Origin: Nocardioides scoriae
GTDB taxonomy: Bacteria; Actinomycetota; Actinomycetes; Propionibacteriales; Nocardioidaceae
Length of the DNA stretch: 64,000 nt
Assembly (NCBI RefSeq): GCF_900104965.1
Contig: NZ_LT629757.1
Span: forward strand, 3,534,001-3,598,000
Direction of reading: 5' to 3'
Shown here: in pieces, positions 36,300-43,914 of the stretch
How positions within the stretch are numbered: position 1 is the first letter of the stretch
Layout of the letters: each line of letters starts with the position of its first letter
Made by a program: the position numbers and the translations under genes
The notes under the pieces: generated by a model
Seen by the model: the letters and a program-made list of their open reading frames with translations, nothing else
Database searches by the model: none
Told to the model about the DNA's origin: nothing

Positions 36300-37331
36300 T
36301 CAGCGGTCGTAGCGCACGCCCAGCTGCGCGAGCAGGTCGTCCATCTGGCGCATCAGCGACACCGTCTGCTCCGGCGGCACCAGGGCGCTGGTGGTGGCGC
36401 CGGCGCGCAGGCAGCGGTGCACCTCCATCGCCTCGTTGCCGTAGCCGCGTCCGACCAGGGCCTCGTCCTCCCCGGGCACGAGCTCGATCCAGCGGCCCTC
36501 GAGCTCCGTCTTCCCGTCGTACGCCGTCCAGCGGACCCGCGTGGGGGAGTGGAAGTTGCGACCGAGCTCGAAGGAGCCGGTGGTCGTGGCGATCGTCGCC
36601 GACCGGGTCGAGTTGGAGGTGAGCGAGGACGACAGGGCAGCCGTCGCCCCGTGGGGGTAGAGCCCGGCGATCGACACGTCGAGGTCGATCCCGCGCTCGG
36701 AGAGCGCCCCCACGCCGACCACGCGCTCGGGCTCCCCGAGCACCAGGTGGGCGAAGGTGAGCGGGTAGACGCCCATGTCGAGCAGCGCGCCGCCGCCCTG
36801 CGCGGGGTCCAGCAGCCGGTCGGAGGGGTCCCGGTCGACGACGAAGCCCAGGTCGGCGTGGACCTGCTTCGGCACGCCGTACGGGCCCGGCTCCTCGGGG
36901 GTGCCGAGCAGCGCGCAGACCTTGCGGACCAGCGGGTTGGTGGCCATCCACATGGCCTCCATGAGGAACAGCCCGCGCTCGGCGGCGGCGTCGAAGAGCC
37001 GCTGGGTGGACGCGGCGTCGAGCGTCATCGCCTTCTCGCACAGCACGGCCTTGCCGGCGTCGAGCGCCAGCATCACGTGCTCCTCGTGGAAGGCGTGGGG
37101 GGAGGCGACGTAGACGACGTCGACCTCGGGGTCGGCCACCAGCTCCGCGTAGCTGCCGTGGGCACGGCCGCCGAACTCGTCGGCGAAGGCCTGGGCCCGC
37201 TCCAGCGACCGCGAGCCGCTGGCGACCAGGCGGGCGTCGGGGAGCAGCAGCAGGTCCTTGACGAAGTTGCGGGCGATGCGCCCGGGGGCGAGCACGCCCC
37301 AGCCGATGGTCTCGCCGTGCGTCGTGGTCAT
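36300..37331 (-). CDS. Gfo/Idh/MocA-family NAD(P)-dependent oxidoreductase
   Basis: 343 residues. The N-terminal Rossmann domain starts GWGVLAPGRIARNFVKDL (G-x-G/A-R-I-A type), has VDVVYVASPHAFHEEHVMLAL and the conserved EKA in VLCEKAMTLDA. The C-terminal domain has GGGALLDMGVYPLTFAHLVLG with the G-x-L-x-D-x-G-x-Y motif of dimeric dihydrodiol-dehydrogenase-like members. The substrate is probably a sugar or cyclic polyol and is not identifiable. ATG 37331 is chosen because the family starts there and TACGGT stands 6 nt upstream. It is divergent from the DUF3263 gene. Confidence 0.88.
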   Translation of the reverse strand: MTTTHGETIGWGVLAPGRIARNFVKDLLLLPDARLVASGSRSLERAQAFADEFGGRAHGSYAELVADPEVDVVYVASPHAFHEEHVMLALDAGKAVLCEKAMTLDAASTQRLFDAAAERGLFLMEAMWMATNPLVRKVCALLGTPEEPGPYGVPKQVHADLGFVVDRDPSDRLLDPAQGGGALLDMGVYPLTFAHLVLGEPERVVGVGALSERGIDLDVSIAGLYPHGATAALSSSLTSNSTRSATIATTTGSFELGRNFHSPTRVRWTAYDGKTELEGRWIELVPGEDEALVGRGYGNEAMEVHRCLRAGATTSALVPPEQTVSLMRQMDDLLAQLGVRYDR

Positions 37332-37337
37332 GCGAGC

Positions 37338-37343
37338 ACCGTA
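37338..37343 (-). promoter_or_regulatory. -10 box for the oxidoreductase gene
   Basis: TACGGT on the minus strand lies 6 nt before the ATG. Confidence 0.5.
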
Positions 37344-37364
37344 GCGACCCACCTGCGCGCACGA

Positions 37365-37394
37365 ATGACACCCGTGTAGTTCCTCGCCTACACT
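37365..37394 (+). promoter_or_regulatory. Promoter of the DUF3263-LytR_C operon
   Basis: ATGACA and TACACT are separated by 18 nt. The start would leave a leader of about 50 nt carrying GAGGAG before the ATG, so this transcript, unlike many neighbours, has a leader. Confidence 0.55.
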
Positions 37395-37452
37395 GGGCGG
37401 CGCCGACCCCGTCTCGGCACCGTCTCGCCCGCGTCCGACCGAGGAGTCCCAC

Positions 37453-37755
37453 ATGGTCGCCAGCCCCGCTCACAGCAGCTCCGAGCCCGAGGGCGCCCGG
37501 GAGATCAGCGAGCGCGACGCCGCGATGCTGGACTTCGAGCGGCAGTGGTGGAAGTACGCCGGCGCCAAGGAGCAGGCCGTCCGCGACAACTTCGACATGT
37601 CCTCGACGCGCTACTACCAGGTGCTCAACGCCCTCATCGACCGTCCCGAGGCGCTGGCCCACGACCCCCTGCTCGTGCGTCGCCTCCGCCGGCTGCGCGC
37701 CACCCGCCAGCGGCAGCGGTCGGCCCGCCGCCTCGGCTTCGACGTCTCGGAGTGA
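37453..37755 (+). CDS. DUF3263 protein, small helix-turn-helix-like
   Basis: 100 residues. The core ERDAAMLDFERQWWKYAGAK, EQAVRDNFDMSSTRYYQVLN and the following LIDRPEAL match the actinobacterial DUF3263 family from memory. The middle looks like a sigma-70 region-like helix-turn-helix (F-x-M-S-x-T-R-Y-Y-Q). The C-terminus is strongly basic (RRLRRLRATRQRQRSARR) and may contact nucleic acid. No function is established. ATG 37453 has GAGGAG upstream. It is coupled to the LytR_C gene 2 nt downstream; the pair is a conserved actinobacterial neighbourhood. Confidence 0.85.
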   Translation: MVASPAHSSSEPEGAREISERDAAMLDFERQWWKYAGAKEQAVRDNFDMSSTRYYQVLNALIDRPEALAHDPLLVRRLRRLRATRQRQRSARRLGFDVSE

Positions 37756-37757
37756 GC

Positions 37758-38276
37758 ATGTCCCTTCCCCCTCGTGCCCCTCGCTCCCGCGACGAGCGCG
37801 GCGTCGTGCTGTCCACGCGCCTGCTCGCGCTGTGCATCTCGGCGGTCGCCATGGCCGGCCTGGTCTACCTGGCCAACGACCCCGACGAGGTCCGCCCCGA
37901 CCAGGCCACCGCCGTGCGCAGCACCCCGAGCGCGACGCCCTCGCCCAGCGCCACCGTCGCCCCCTCGACCGCGCCGCTGACCAGGAAGCCGACGCCGGTG
38001 AAGCCGGCCGAGACCTACGTCGTGGTCTTCAACAACACCCGCACCGCCGGCCTGGCCGGCACGGTCGCCGAGAAGGCCAAGGTCGCCGGCTGGAACGTCG
38101 TGGGCTCCGACAACTGGTACGGCACCGTCGACGGCACCAGCGTCTACTACCCGCCGCGGCTCAAGCAGGCCGCCGAGGCCCTGGGCCGCGACCTGGGCAT
38201 CACCCGGCTCAAGCCGTCCGAGGAGCCCATGCAGTTCGACCGCCTCACGGTCATCCTCACCGACGACTACAGCTGA
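37758..38276 (+). CDS. Membrane-anchored LytR C-terminal domain protein
   Basis: 172 residues. A short cytoplasmic N-terminus, one membrane helix (LLALCISAVAMAGLVYLA), a Pro/Ser/Thr-rich linker (about 45-85) and a LytR_C domain (YVVVFNNTRTAGLAGTVAEK to LTVILTDDYS) are visible. LytR_C domains occur behind the LCP ligases that attach glycopolymers to peptidoglycan; alone, the role is unknown but should be in the cell envelope. ATG 37758 is given; the GTG at 37752, which overlaps the upstream stop, is equally possible and adds two residues. Confidence 0.85.
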   Translation: MSLPPRAPRSRDERGVVLSTRLLALCISAVAMAGLVYLANDPDEVRPDQATAVRSTPSATPSPSATVAPSTAPLTRKPTPVKPAETYVVVFNNTRTAGLAGTVAEKAKVAGWNVVGSDNWYGTVDGTSVYYPPRLKQAAEALGRDLGITRLKPSEEPMQFDRLTVILTDDYS

Positions 38277-38289
38277 CCCACCCCGTCGG

Positions 38290-38309
38290 GCCCGCGCCCG
38301 GGCGTGGGC
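38290..38309. terminator. Possible terminator behind the LytR_C gene
   Basis: GCCCGCGCCCGGGCGTGGGC is a 20-nt palindrome with one mismatch that starts 14 nt after the stop. Confidence 0.4.
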
Positions 38310-38352
38310 ACCTGCTTCGACAACCGCTCGCCGCGGCTGGGACCATGGCCGC

Positions 38353-39198
38353 ATGGACTTCAGCTCGGTCGCCGGTGAGCAGCAGTACGCCGCGGTGGTC
38401 CGGGCCGCCTCCGACCTCGTCGTCGGGCTGGACTTCGACGGCACCCTGGCGCCGATCGTCGACGACCCCGAGAACGCCCACATCCACCCCGACGCCCCGC
38501 AGGTCCTGGTCGACCTCGCCGAGCAGGTCCGCGCGGTGGCCGTGGTCACCGGACGCCCCGCCCGCCAGGTGCTCGCCCTCGGCGGCCTCGAGGAGGTCGG
38601 CAACGAGATCGGCGACCACGGCCGCGAGCTGTTCGTGCTCGGCCAGTACGGCAACGAGCGCTGGACCTCGGTCGAGCGGCGGGTGATCTCGCCCAAGCCG
38701 CCCCGCGGCCTGGCCACCTTCACCAGCGGGCTGCCGCGGCTGCTGCGCCGCGCGGACGCGGGGGACGCCTGGATCGAGGAGAAGGGGCTCGCCGTCGCGG
38801 TCCACACCCGCCGGCTCGAGGACCCGGAGGCGGCGTACGAGCGGCTGCTCCCGCTGCTGACCGAGCAGGCGCGCGCCCACGACCTCGATGTCGAGCCCGG
38901 GCGCTCGGTGATCGAGGTGCGTGCGCACGGCATGCACAAGGGCGCCTCGGTGCACCGGCTGGTGGCCGAGCTCGGGGCGAGGGCCGTGGTGTTCGGCGGT
39001 GACGACCTCGGCGACGTCGAGGCGTTCAAGGCCGTCGAGGAGCTGCGCGGGCAGGGGATGCCCGGCCTGCTGCTGTGCTCGGCCTCGGAGGAGGAGAACG
39101 TCCTCGCCGACCGCGCCGACGTCGTCGTGGCGGGACCCGGCGGCATCCTGGAGGCGCTGCGCGAGCTCACGGCCGACATCCGCGACGCCCGCGTCTGA
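38353..39198 (+). CDS. otsB: Trehalose-6-phosphate phosphatase
   Basis: 281-residue HAD phosphatase that completes OtsAB trehalose synthesis. Motif I is DFDGTLAPI with Asp27 and Asp29, motif II is AVVTGRPARQVLAL, HGMHKGASVHRLV gives the conserved Lys, and motif III/IV is VVFGGDDLGDVEAF. The NEIGDHGRELFVLG region is the cap-side trehalose phosphatase signature. GACCAT lies 6 nt before ATG 38353, a weak leaderless box. Small stem-loops (for example CGTCCC-N7-GGGACG at 39236-39254) separate it from the riboswitch. Confidence 0.95.
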   Translation: MDFSSVAGEQQYAAVVRAASDLVVGLDFDGTLAPIVDDPENAHIHPDAPQVLVDLAEQVRAVAVVTGRPARQVLALGGLEEVGNEIGDHGRELFVLGQYGNERWTSVERRVISPKPPRGLATFTSGLPRLLRRADAGDAWIEEKGLAVAVHTRRLEDPEAAYERLLPLLTEQARAHDLDVEPGRSVIEVRAHGMHKGASVHRLVAELGARAVVFGGDDLGDVEAFKAVEELRGQGMPGLLLCSASEEENVLADRADVVVAGPGGILEALRELTADIRDARV

Positions 39199-39281
39199 CC
39201 TGCACAGGGCAGCACGTCCCGCATCGCGAGACGCACGTCCCACATGTCGGGACGGATGTGGGGAGTCCCGGGCCCGGCTCC

Positions 39282-39287
39282 TAGGCT
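39282..39287 (+). promoter_or_regulatory. -10 box of the riboswitch transcript
   Basis: TAGGCT lies 9 nt before the first paired base of the SAM riboswitch, so transcription would begin just before P1. Confidence 0.55.
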
Positions 39288-39296
39288 GACGCACAG

Positions 39297-39433
39297 CTCA
39301 TCGAGAGGGGCAGAGGGACACGGCCCGCTGAAGCCCCGGCAACCGCCGCACGAGACCTCCGACGTCATCGGACCCGCGTGCGGAAGTGGTGCTACATCCG
39401 TCCCGCGCCGAGAGTCGGCCCGGGGAAGATGAG
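39297..39433 (+). promoter_or_regulatory. SAM-I (S-box) riboswitch
   Basis: The conserved S-box core is present: CTCATCGAGAGGGGCAGAGG, then GACACGGCCCGCTGAAGCCC and CGGCAACC. P1 is closed by CTCATC (39297-39302) and GATGAG (39428-39433), perfectly complementary. It should bind S-adenosylmethionine and shut down the downstream thrC-like gene when SAM is plentiful. The 3' side of P1 touches the Shine-Dalgarno AAGGAGG with no gap, so control is probably at translation initiation. No separate terminator hairpin with a T-run is seen. Confidence 0.92.
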
Positions 39434-39448
39434 AAGGAGGCCTCCTTG
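39434..39448 (+). promoter_or_regulatory. Shine-Dalgarno in a palindrome, with TTG start
   Basis: AAGGAGG is followed by CCTCCTT, a 14-nt perfect palindrome, and the TTG start overlaps its right end. The site can fold into AAGGA-GGCC-TCCTT and hide itself. It abuts the riboswitch P1. Confidence 0.7.
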
Positions 39449-40750
39449 AGCATCGTCACCGACGCCAGCAGTCCCGCAGCACCCGAGATCGCCGACGCCA
39501 CGCCCGGCGACGGACTGCGCGAGGGAGCCTTCGGCAACGCCACCGGGCTGGCCTGCCGCGAGTGCGGCCACCAGGTCGCGCTGGGTCCCCACTACGCCTG
39601 TCCGGAGTGCTTCGGGCCGCTCGAGGTCGCCTACGCCTTCCCGGCCGTCACCCGCGAGCAGATCGAGGCCGGCCCCCGCAACATCTGGCGCTACAAGGCG
39701 CTGCTGCCGGTGCCCGACGACATCGAGCAGAGCCGCAACATGGAGCCCGGCTTCACCCGCCTGCTCAAGGCCGACAACCTCGGCCGCGAGCTCGGCATCG
39801 ACCACCTGTGGGTCAAGGACGACTCGACCAACCCCACCAACTCCTTCAAGGACCGGGTGGTGGCGTGCGCGCTGAGCGCCGCCGTGGAGTTCCACAGCAA
39901 GGTCTTCGCCTGCCCCTCCACCGGCAACCTGGCCAACGCCGTCGCCGCCGCGGGCGCCCGGGCCGGCATCCGCACGGTGGTGTTCATCCCCAGCAACCTC
40001 GAGAAGCCGAAGCAGGTCAACTCGGCCGTCTACACCGACTCGCTGGTCGCCGTGAACGGCAACTACGACGACGTCAACCGGCTCGCCTCGGAGATCGCCG
40101 GCGAGGAGGAGGGCTGGGCGTTCGTCAACGTCAACGTGCGCCCCTTCTACGCCGAGGGCTCCAAGACGCTCGGCTACGAGATCGCCGAGCAGCTCGGCTG
40201 GCGGCTCCCCGACCAGATCGTCATCCCCGTCGCCTCGGGCTCGCAGCTGACCAAGGTGCACAAGGCCTTCCAGGAGCTCATCTCCCTCGGCCTGGTCGAG
40301 GACAAGCCCTACCGCGTCTTCGGTGCGCAGGCCACCGGCTGCTCGCCCGTCTCGGTCGCCTACAAGGCCGGCACCGACGCCATCCGCCCGGTCAAGCCCG
40401 ACACGATCGCCAAGAGCCTGGCTATCGGCAACCCGGCTGACGGCATCTACGTGCTCGACATCTGCCGCGAGACCGGCGGTGCCGTCGAGGACATCACCGA
40501 CGACGAGGTCCGCGCGGGCATCCTGCTGCTGGCCCGCCACGAGGGCATCTTCACCGAGACCGCGGGCGGCACCACGATCGGCGTGCTCAAGAAGCTGGTC
40601 GACACCGGGCAGCTCGACCCCACCCTGGACACCGTGGTGATCAACACCGGCATGGGCCTGAAGACCCTCGACGCGATCAGCGACCAGGTCGGCCCGGCCG
40701 CGACCATCGAGCCGTCGTACGCCGCCTTCACCGGCAGCGGCGTCCTCTGA
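39446..40750 (+). CDS. thrC: Threonine-synthase-like PLP enzyme under SAM riboswitch (thrC/MetM type)
   Basis: 434 residues of fold-type II PLP enzyme. The N-terminus has a four-Cys zinc-ribbon-like motif (Cys37, Cys40, Cys52, Cys55). The PLP lysine is Lys135 in NPTNSFKDRVV, with STGNLANAVAAAGARAG as the phosphate loop and PVASGSQLTKVHKAF downstream. Family members convert O-phosphohomoserine to threonine. Control by a SAM riboswitch and pairing with a CysO-type sulfur carrier point to methionine metabolism: the same carbon skeleton could accept sulfur from a protein thiocarboxylate to give homocysteine. I recall such an enzyme (MetM) reported in Streptomyces. The start is TTG 39446 with AAGGAGG 5 nt upstream. 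Confidence 0.85.
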   Translation: MSIVTDASSPAAPEIADATPGDGLREGAFGNATGLACRECGHQVALGPHYACPECFGPLEVAYAFPAVTREQIEAGPRNIWRYKALLPVPDDIEQSRNMEPGFTRLLKADNLGRELGIDHLWVKDDSTNPTNSFKDRVVACALSAAVEFHSKVFACPSTGNLANAVAAAGARAGIRTVVFIPSNLEKPKQVNSAVYTDSLVAVNGNYDDVNRLASEIAGEEEGWAFVNVNVRPFYAEGSKTLGYEIAEQLGWRLPDQIVIPVASGSQLTKVHKAFQELISLGLVEDKPYRVFGAQATGCSPVSVAYKAGTDAIRPVKPDTIAKSLAIGNPADGIYVLDICRETGGAVEDITDDEVRAGILLLARHEGIFTETAGGTTIGVLKKLVDTGQLDPTLDTVVINTGMGLKTLDAISDQVGPAATIEPSYAAFTGSGVL

Positions 40751-40784
40751 CCCCCGCACCCAGCGACCCCCGAGGAGCCCTCGC

Positions 40785-41060
40785 ATGAGCGTCAGCGTCC
40801 GCATCCCCACCATCCTGCGCACCTACACCGGTGGCGACTCGGAGGTCAGCGCCGACGGCGCGACCCTGGCCGAGGTGCTCGACGACCTCGAGGCGCACCA
40901 CACCGGCATCCGCGCCCGCGTGCTCGACGACAACGGCGCGCTGCGCCGCTTCGTCAACGTCTACGTCGGCAACGACGACGTGCGCTTCCTCGAGGGGCTG
41001 AAGAGCCCCACGCCCGACGGCACCCAGATCAGCATCATCCCGGCCGTCGCCGGCGGCTGA
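40785..41060 (+). CDS. cysO: CysO-like sulfur carrier protein (MoaD/ThiS family)
   Basis: 91 residues of ubiquitin-like fold ending in the di-glycine PAVAGG that is activated to a thiocarboxylate. It is very close to mycobacterial CysO as remembered: VRIPTILRTYTGG, LDDLEAHHTGI, RFVNVYVGNDDVRFLEGL and ISIIPAVAGG line up along the whole length. In mycobacteria CysO-COSH delivers sulfide to O-phosphoserine on CysM and is freed by Mec. Here neither cysM nor mec is adjacent; the partner gene 34 nt upstream is the thrC-like enzyme, so both may share one SAM-controlled mRNA. MoeB/MoeZ activation must come from elsewhere. Confidence 0.92.
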   Translation: MSVSVRIPTILRTYTGGDSEVSADGATLAEVLDDLEAHHTGIRARVLDDNGALRRFVNVYVGNDDVRFLEGLKSPTPDGTQISIIPAVAGG

Positions 41061-41107
41061 GCCGACCTGTCCGGCGGCGGTCACCGGCGTCCGGCACACT
41101 GGCGCCC

Positions 41108-41575
41108 ATGCCTCGCAAGATCGCCACCAACGACCGCGTCGAGCGCGACGAGCTGCTCGACTTCGTCCGCCCGCGCCACCGCGCCGTGCTCGTGACCACG
41201 CGCCAGGACGGCAGCCCCCAGCTGTCGCCGGTCACGTGCGGGGTCGACGAGGAGGGCCGGGTCGTCATCTCGACGTACCCGAAGCGGGCCAAGGTCGCCA
41301 ACCTGCGCCGTGACCCCCGCACCACGGTGATGATCCAGAGCGACGACTGGGACGGGCCGTGGGTGCAGCTCGACGGCACCGCCGAGGTGATCGACATGCC
41401 GGAGGCGCGGGAGCCCCTGGTCGACTACTTCCGCAGCATCTCCGGTGAGCACCCCGACTGGGACGAGTACCGCGACGCCATGCAGAAGCAGGGCAAGTCG
41501 CTGGTCCGGGTCACCATCGAGCGGTGGGGACCGATCGCGACGGGCGGCTTCCCGCCCGAGCACGCCGACGACTGA
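41108..41575 (+). CDS. PPOX-class F420/FMN-dependent oxidoreductase
   Basis: 155 residues of split-barrel flavin or F420 binding fold, similar to the mycobacterial Rv1155 type. Landmarks are VLVTTRQDGSPQLSPVTCG, GRVVISTYPKRAKVANLRRD (phosphate-binding basic stretch), WVQLDGTAEVID and RVTIERWGPI. Such proteins reduce diverse substrates with F420H2 or FMN; the actual one is unknown. CACACT lies 7 nt before the ATG. It is followed at 9 nt by osmC. Confidence 0.87.
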   Translation: MPRKIATNDRVERDELLDFVRPRHRAVLVTTRQDGSPQLSPVTCGVDEEGRVVISTYPKRAKVANLRRDPRTTVMIQSDDWDGPWVQLDGTAEVIDMPEAREPLVDYFRSISGEHPDWDEYRDAMQKQGKSLVRVTIERWGPIATGGFPPEHADD

Positions 41576-41584
41576 GGAGGCGCG

Positions 41585-42061
41585 GTGGCCACCCACCACT
41601 ACCGGCTCGCCACGACCTGGACGGGCAACCGCGGCACCGGCACCAGCGGCTACCGCGACTACGCCCGCGACGTGACCCTGCGGTCGTCGGGCAAGCCCGA
41701 CCTCCAGGGGTCCGCCGACCGGCCGTTCCGCGGCGACCCCGAGCGCTGGAACCCCGAGGAGCTGCTCCTGGCCGCCCTCTCGCAGTGCCACCTGCTGTCC
41801 TACCTCCACGTCGCGGTCACCCACGGGGTGGTGGTGACCGACTACCGCGACGACGCCAGCGGCTCGATGGAGCAGCACGGCATCGGAGGCCGCTTCACCG
41901 AGGTGGTGCTGCGCCCGGTGGTCACCGTCGCCGACGCCGCCCACGTCGGCCTGGCCACCGAGATCCACGCCGAGGCGGCCGCCGCCTGCTTCATCGCCTC
42001 CTCGGTGTCCTTCCCGGTGCGCCACGAGCCCGTCACCCGCGTCGCGACCGCGCCCGCCTAG
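41585..42061 (+). CDS. OsmC/Ohr-family peroxiredoxin-like protein
   Basis: 158 residues. The OsmC fold is shown by WNPEELLLAALSQCHLLSYL with Cys68 and by EAAAACFIASSVSFPV with Cys135, the two redox cysteines of the family. Relatives reduce organic hydroperoxides using lipoylated or low-molecular-weight thiols. GTG 41585 follows GAGGAGGC at a short distance. Its TAG stop forms the first bases of a TAGGGT promoter box for the next gene. Confidence 0.87.
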   Translation: MATHHYRLATTWTGNRGTGTSGYRDYARDVTLRSSGKPDLQGSADRPFRGDPERWNPEELLLAALSQCHLLSYLHVAVTHGVVVTDYRDDASGSMEQHGIGGRFTEVVLRPVVTVADAAHVGLATEIHAEAAAACFIASSVSFPVRHEPVTRVATAPA

Positions 42062-42064
42062 GGT
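42059..42064 (+). promoter_or_regulatory. -10 box for the ATP-grasp gene, overlapping the osmC stop
   Basis: TAGGGT lies 6 nt before GTG 42071; its TAG is the osmC stop codon. Confidence 0.5.
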
Positions 42065-42070
42065 CGGACC

Positions 42071-43000
42071 GTGCCCGACGACACCGCCGTCACCGCCGAC
42101 ACCGCCCTGCCCGTCCGCCCGGAGGTCCTGCTCGCCACGTGCGCCGCCCTCCCCGGCGGGGAGGAGTGGACCGGCACCCACCTGCTCGTCCCGGCCCTGG
42201 AGGCCGTGGGCCTGCGCGCCCGCTGGGTGGTCTGGGACGACGCCGACGTGGACTGGTCGCAGGGCGTCGTCGCCGTGCGCTCCACCTGGGACTACGAGAC
42301 CCGTCGCGAGGAGTTCCTCTCCTGGGCGCACCGGCTGCCGTGGCTGCTCAACTCGGCGTCCACCTTCACCTGGAACACCGACAAGGCCTACCTGCCGCTC
42401 CTGGAGCAGGCCGGGGCGGCCGTGGTGCCCACCCTGCTGGTCTCCGACGAGTCGGCGCTGCCGGCCGCCATCGCGGAGGTCTCGCCCGCCGAGGCGCCAC
42501 GGGCCGTCGTGAAGCCGCGCGTCGGTGCCGGTGGTCGCGGCGTGGTCGTCTTCGACGGCCTCGACGGCGGCCCGTCGGGCCTCGACGAGGCCGAGCTCGG
42601 CCCCGGACCGTGGGTGGTGCAGCCGCTGGTCGACTCGATCCGCACCGAGGGCGAGACCTCGGTCTTCGTCCTCGACGGCGAGGTCGTGTCGCAGGCGCGC
42701 AAGGTGCCCGCGGGCGACGAGATCCGCGTCCACCAGCAGTACGGCGGCTCCACCGTCGCCGCCGAGGTCACCGCCGAGGCCGCCGAGGTCGCGCTCGCGG
42801 CCGTCGCCGCGGCGGAGTCGCTGCTCGGGGAGCGGCTCGACTACGCCCGGGTCGACCAGATGCGCCTGGCCGACGGCCGGCTCGCGGTCAGCGAGCTCGA
42901 GGTGACCGAGCCGAGCCTCTACCTCGACGTGCTGCCCGGCAACGCCACCGCCTTCGCCGCCCTGGTGGCCCGGCGGGTGGCCGACGCGGCGCAGCACTGA
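42071..43000 (+). CDS. ATP-grasp superfamily protein of unknown substrate
   Basis: 309 residues. The pattern VAVRSTWDYETRREEFLSW, NTDKAYLPLLEQAGAAVVPT and VVKPRVGAGGRGVVVF (nucleotide-binding Lys and glycine loop) fits an ATP-grasp ligase of the RimK or glutathione-synthetase-like kind. ETSVFVLDGEVVSQARKVP and RVDQMRLADGRLAVSELEVTEPSLYL follow, with Glu and Asn metal ligands towards the end. It should join a carboxylate to an amine or thiol with ATP. Neither substrate can be told. The single gene is likely transcribed from its own leaderless promoter. Confidence 0.78.
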   Translation: MPDDTAVTADTALPVRPEVLLATCAALPGGEEWTGTHLLVPALEAVGLRARWVVWDDADVDWSQGVVAVRSTWDYETRREEFLSWAHRLPWLLNSASTFTWNTDKAYLPLLEQAGAAVVPTLLVSDESALPAAIAEVSPAEAPRAVVKPRVGAGGRGVVVFDGLDGGPSGLDEAELGPGPWVVQPLVDSIRTEGETSVFVLDGEVVSQARKVPAGDEIRVHQQYGGSTVAAEVTAEAAEVALAAVAAAESLLGERLDYARVDQMRLADGRLAVSELEVTEPSLYLDVLPGNATAFAALVARRVADAAQH

Positions 43001-43091
43001 CGCACCGCCGGGCCCGGTCCGACCGCCGCCGTTCAGCCTGGGGTCGGCCGCCGTTCCCGTGCCGGTCGCACCGCCCCGGTGCAGTAGAGGC

Positions 43092-43910
43092 GTGGACGTA
43101 CGCCGCCCCGCGCTCGCCGCCCTGCTCGGGGCCGGTGTCCTCGGCCTGCTCGGGGGCGCCGCGGCCGGTGGTCGCGGGCTGCTCGACCGCCAGGCGGCCA
43201 CCGCCCGGACCCTGATCGGCAAGCCGCTGGGGGAGCAGGCGCTCGCCGCCGACCGGACCTGGCGCAAGAAGCGCGGCGACCGCCTCGAGCTGGTCGTCCT
43301 CGGTGACTCCATCGCCGCCGGCCTGGGCGCGGAGCGGCCGCGCGACACCCTCGGGGCCCGGCTCGCGCGCAAGCTGGCCAAGCGCACCGGGCGGGCCGTG
43401 CGGCTGCGGACCGCGGCCGTGGTCGGCTCCGAGAGCAGCGCGCTGGCGGCCCAGCTCGCGGCGCTGCCGGCGGCGTACCGCCCGGACCTGGCGGTGGTCG
43501 TGGTGGGCGGCAACGACGTCACGCACCGGGTGCCGGTGGCCACGTCGGTGGCGCACCTGGTCGCGTGCGTCGCCGAGCTGCAGCGCCGCGGCGCCCACGT
43601 CGTGGTCGGCACCTGCCCCGACCTCGGGGTGCTCCGCCCCGTGCCGCAGCCGCTGCGGACCCTGGCCGGCCGGGCCTCCCGCCAGCTGGCCCTGGCCCAG
43701 GCCCGTGCGGTGCTGCCGCTGGGCGCCTCGGTGGTCTCGCTGTCGGACGCGGTGGGCGACCACTTCCGCCGCGATCCCGACCTGATGTTCAGCCTCGACG
43801 GGTTCCACCCCTCGTCGCTGGGCTACCGCCACGCGGCCCGCGCGCTGCTCCCGCGGCTGGTGGACGCGGTCACAGGGACTGGACAGTTGCCCCTCACAAC
43901 GACATCGTGA
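43092..43910 (+). CDS. SGNH/GDSL-family hydrolase
   Basis: 272 residues from GTG 43092. An N-terminal hydrophobic segment (LAALLGAGVLGLLGGAAAGG) suggests export or anchoring. LELVVLGDSIAAGLGAERP holds the nucleophile Ser, SESSALAAQL the oxyanion Gly/Ser region, VVVVGGNDVTHRVP the Asn, and SLDGFHPSSLGYRHAA the Asp-His pair. The substrate could be a cell-wall or lipid ester. It runs into the permease gene after 4 nt. Confidence 0.87.
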   Translation: MDVRRPALAALLGAGVLGLLGGAAAGGRGLLDRQAATARTLIGKPLGEQALAADRTWRKKRGDRLELVVLGDSIAAGLGAERPRDTLGARLARKLAKRTGRAVRLRTAAVVGSESSALAAQLAALPAAYRPDLAVVVVGGNDVTHRVPVATSVAHLVACVAELQRRGAHVVVGTCPDLGVLRPVPQPLRTLAGRASRQLALAQARAVLPLGASVVSLSDAVGDHFRRDPDLMFSLDGFHPSSLGYRHAARALLPRLVDAVTGTGQLPLTTTS

Positions 43911-43914
43911 GCGG

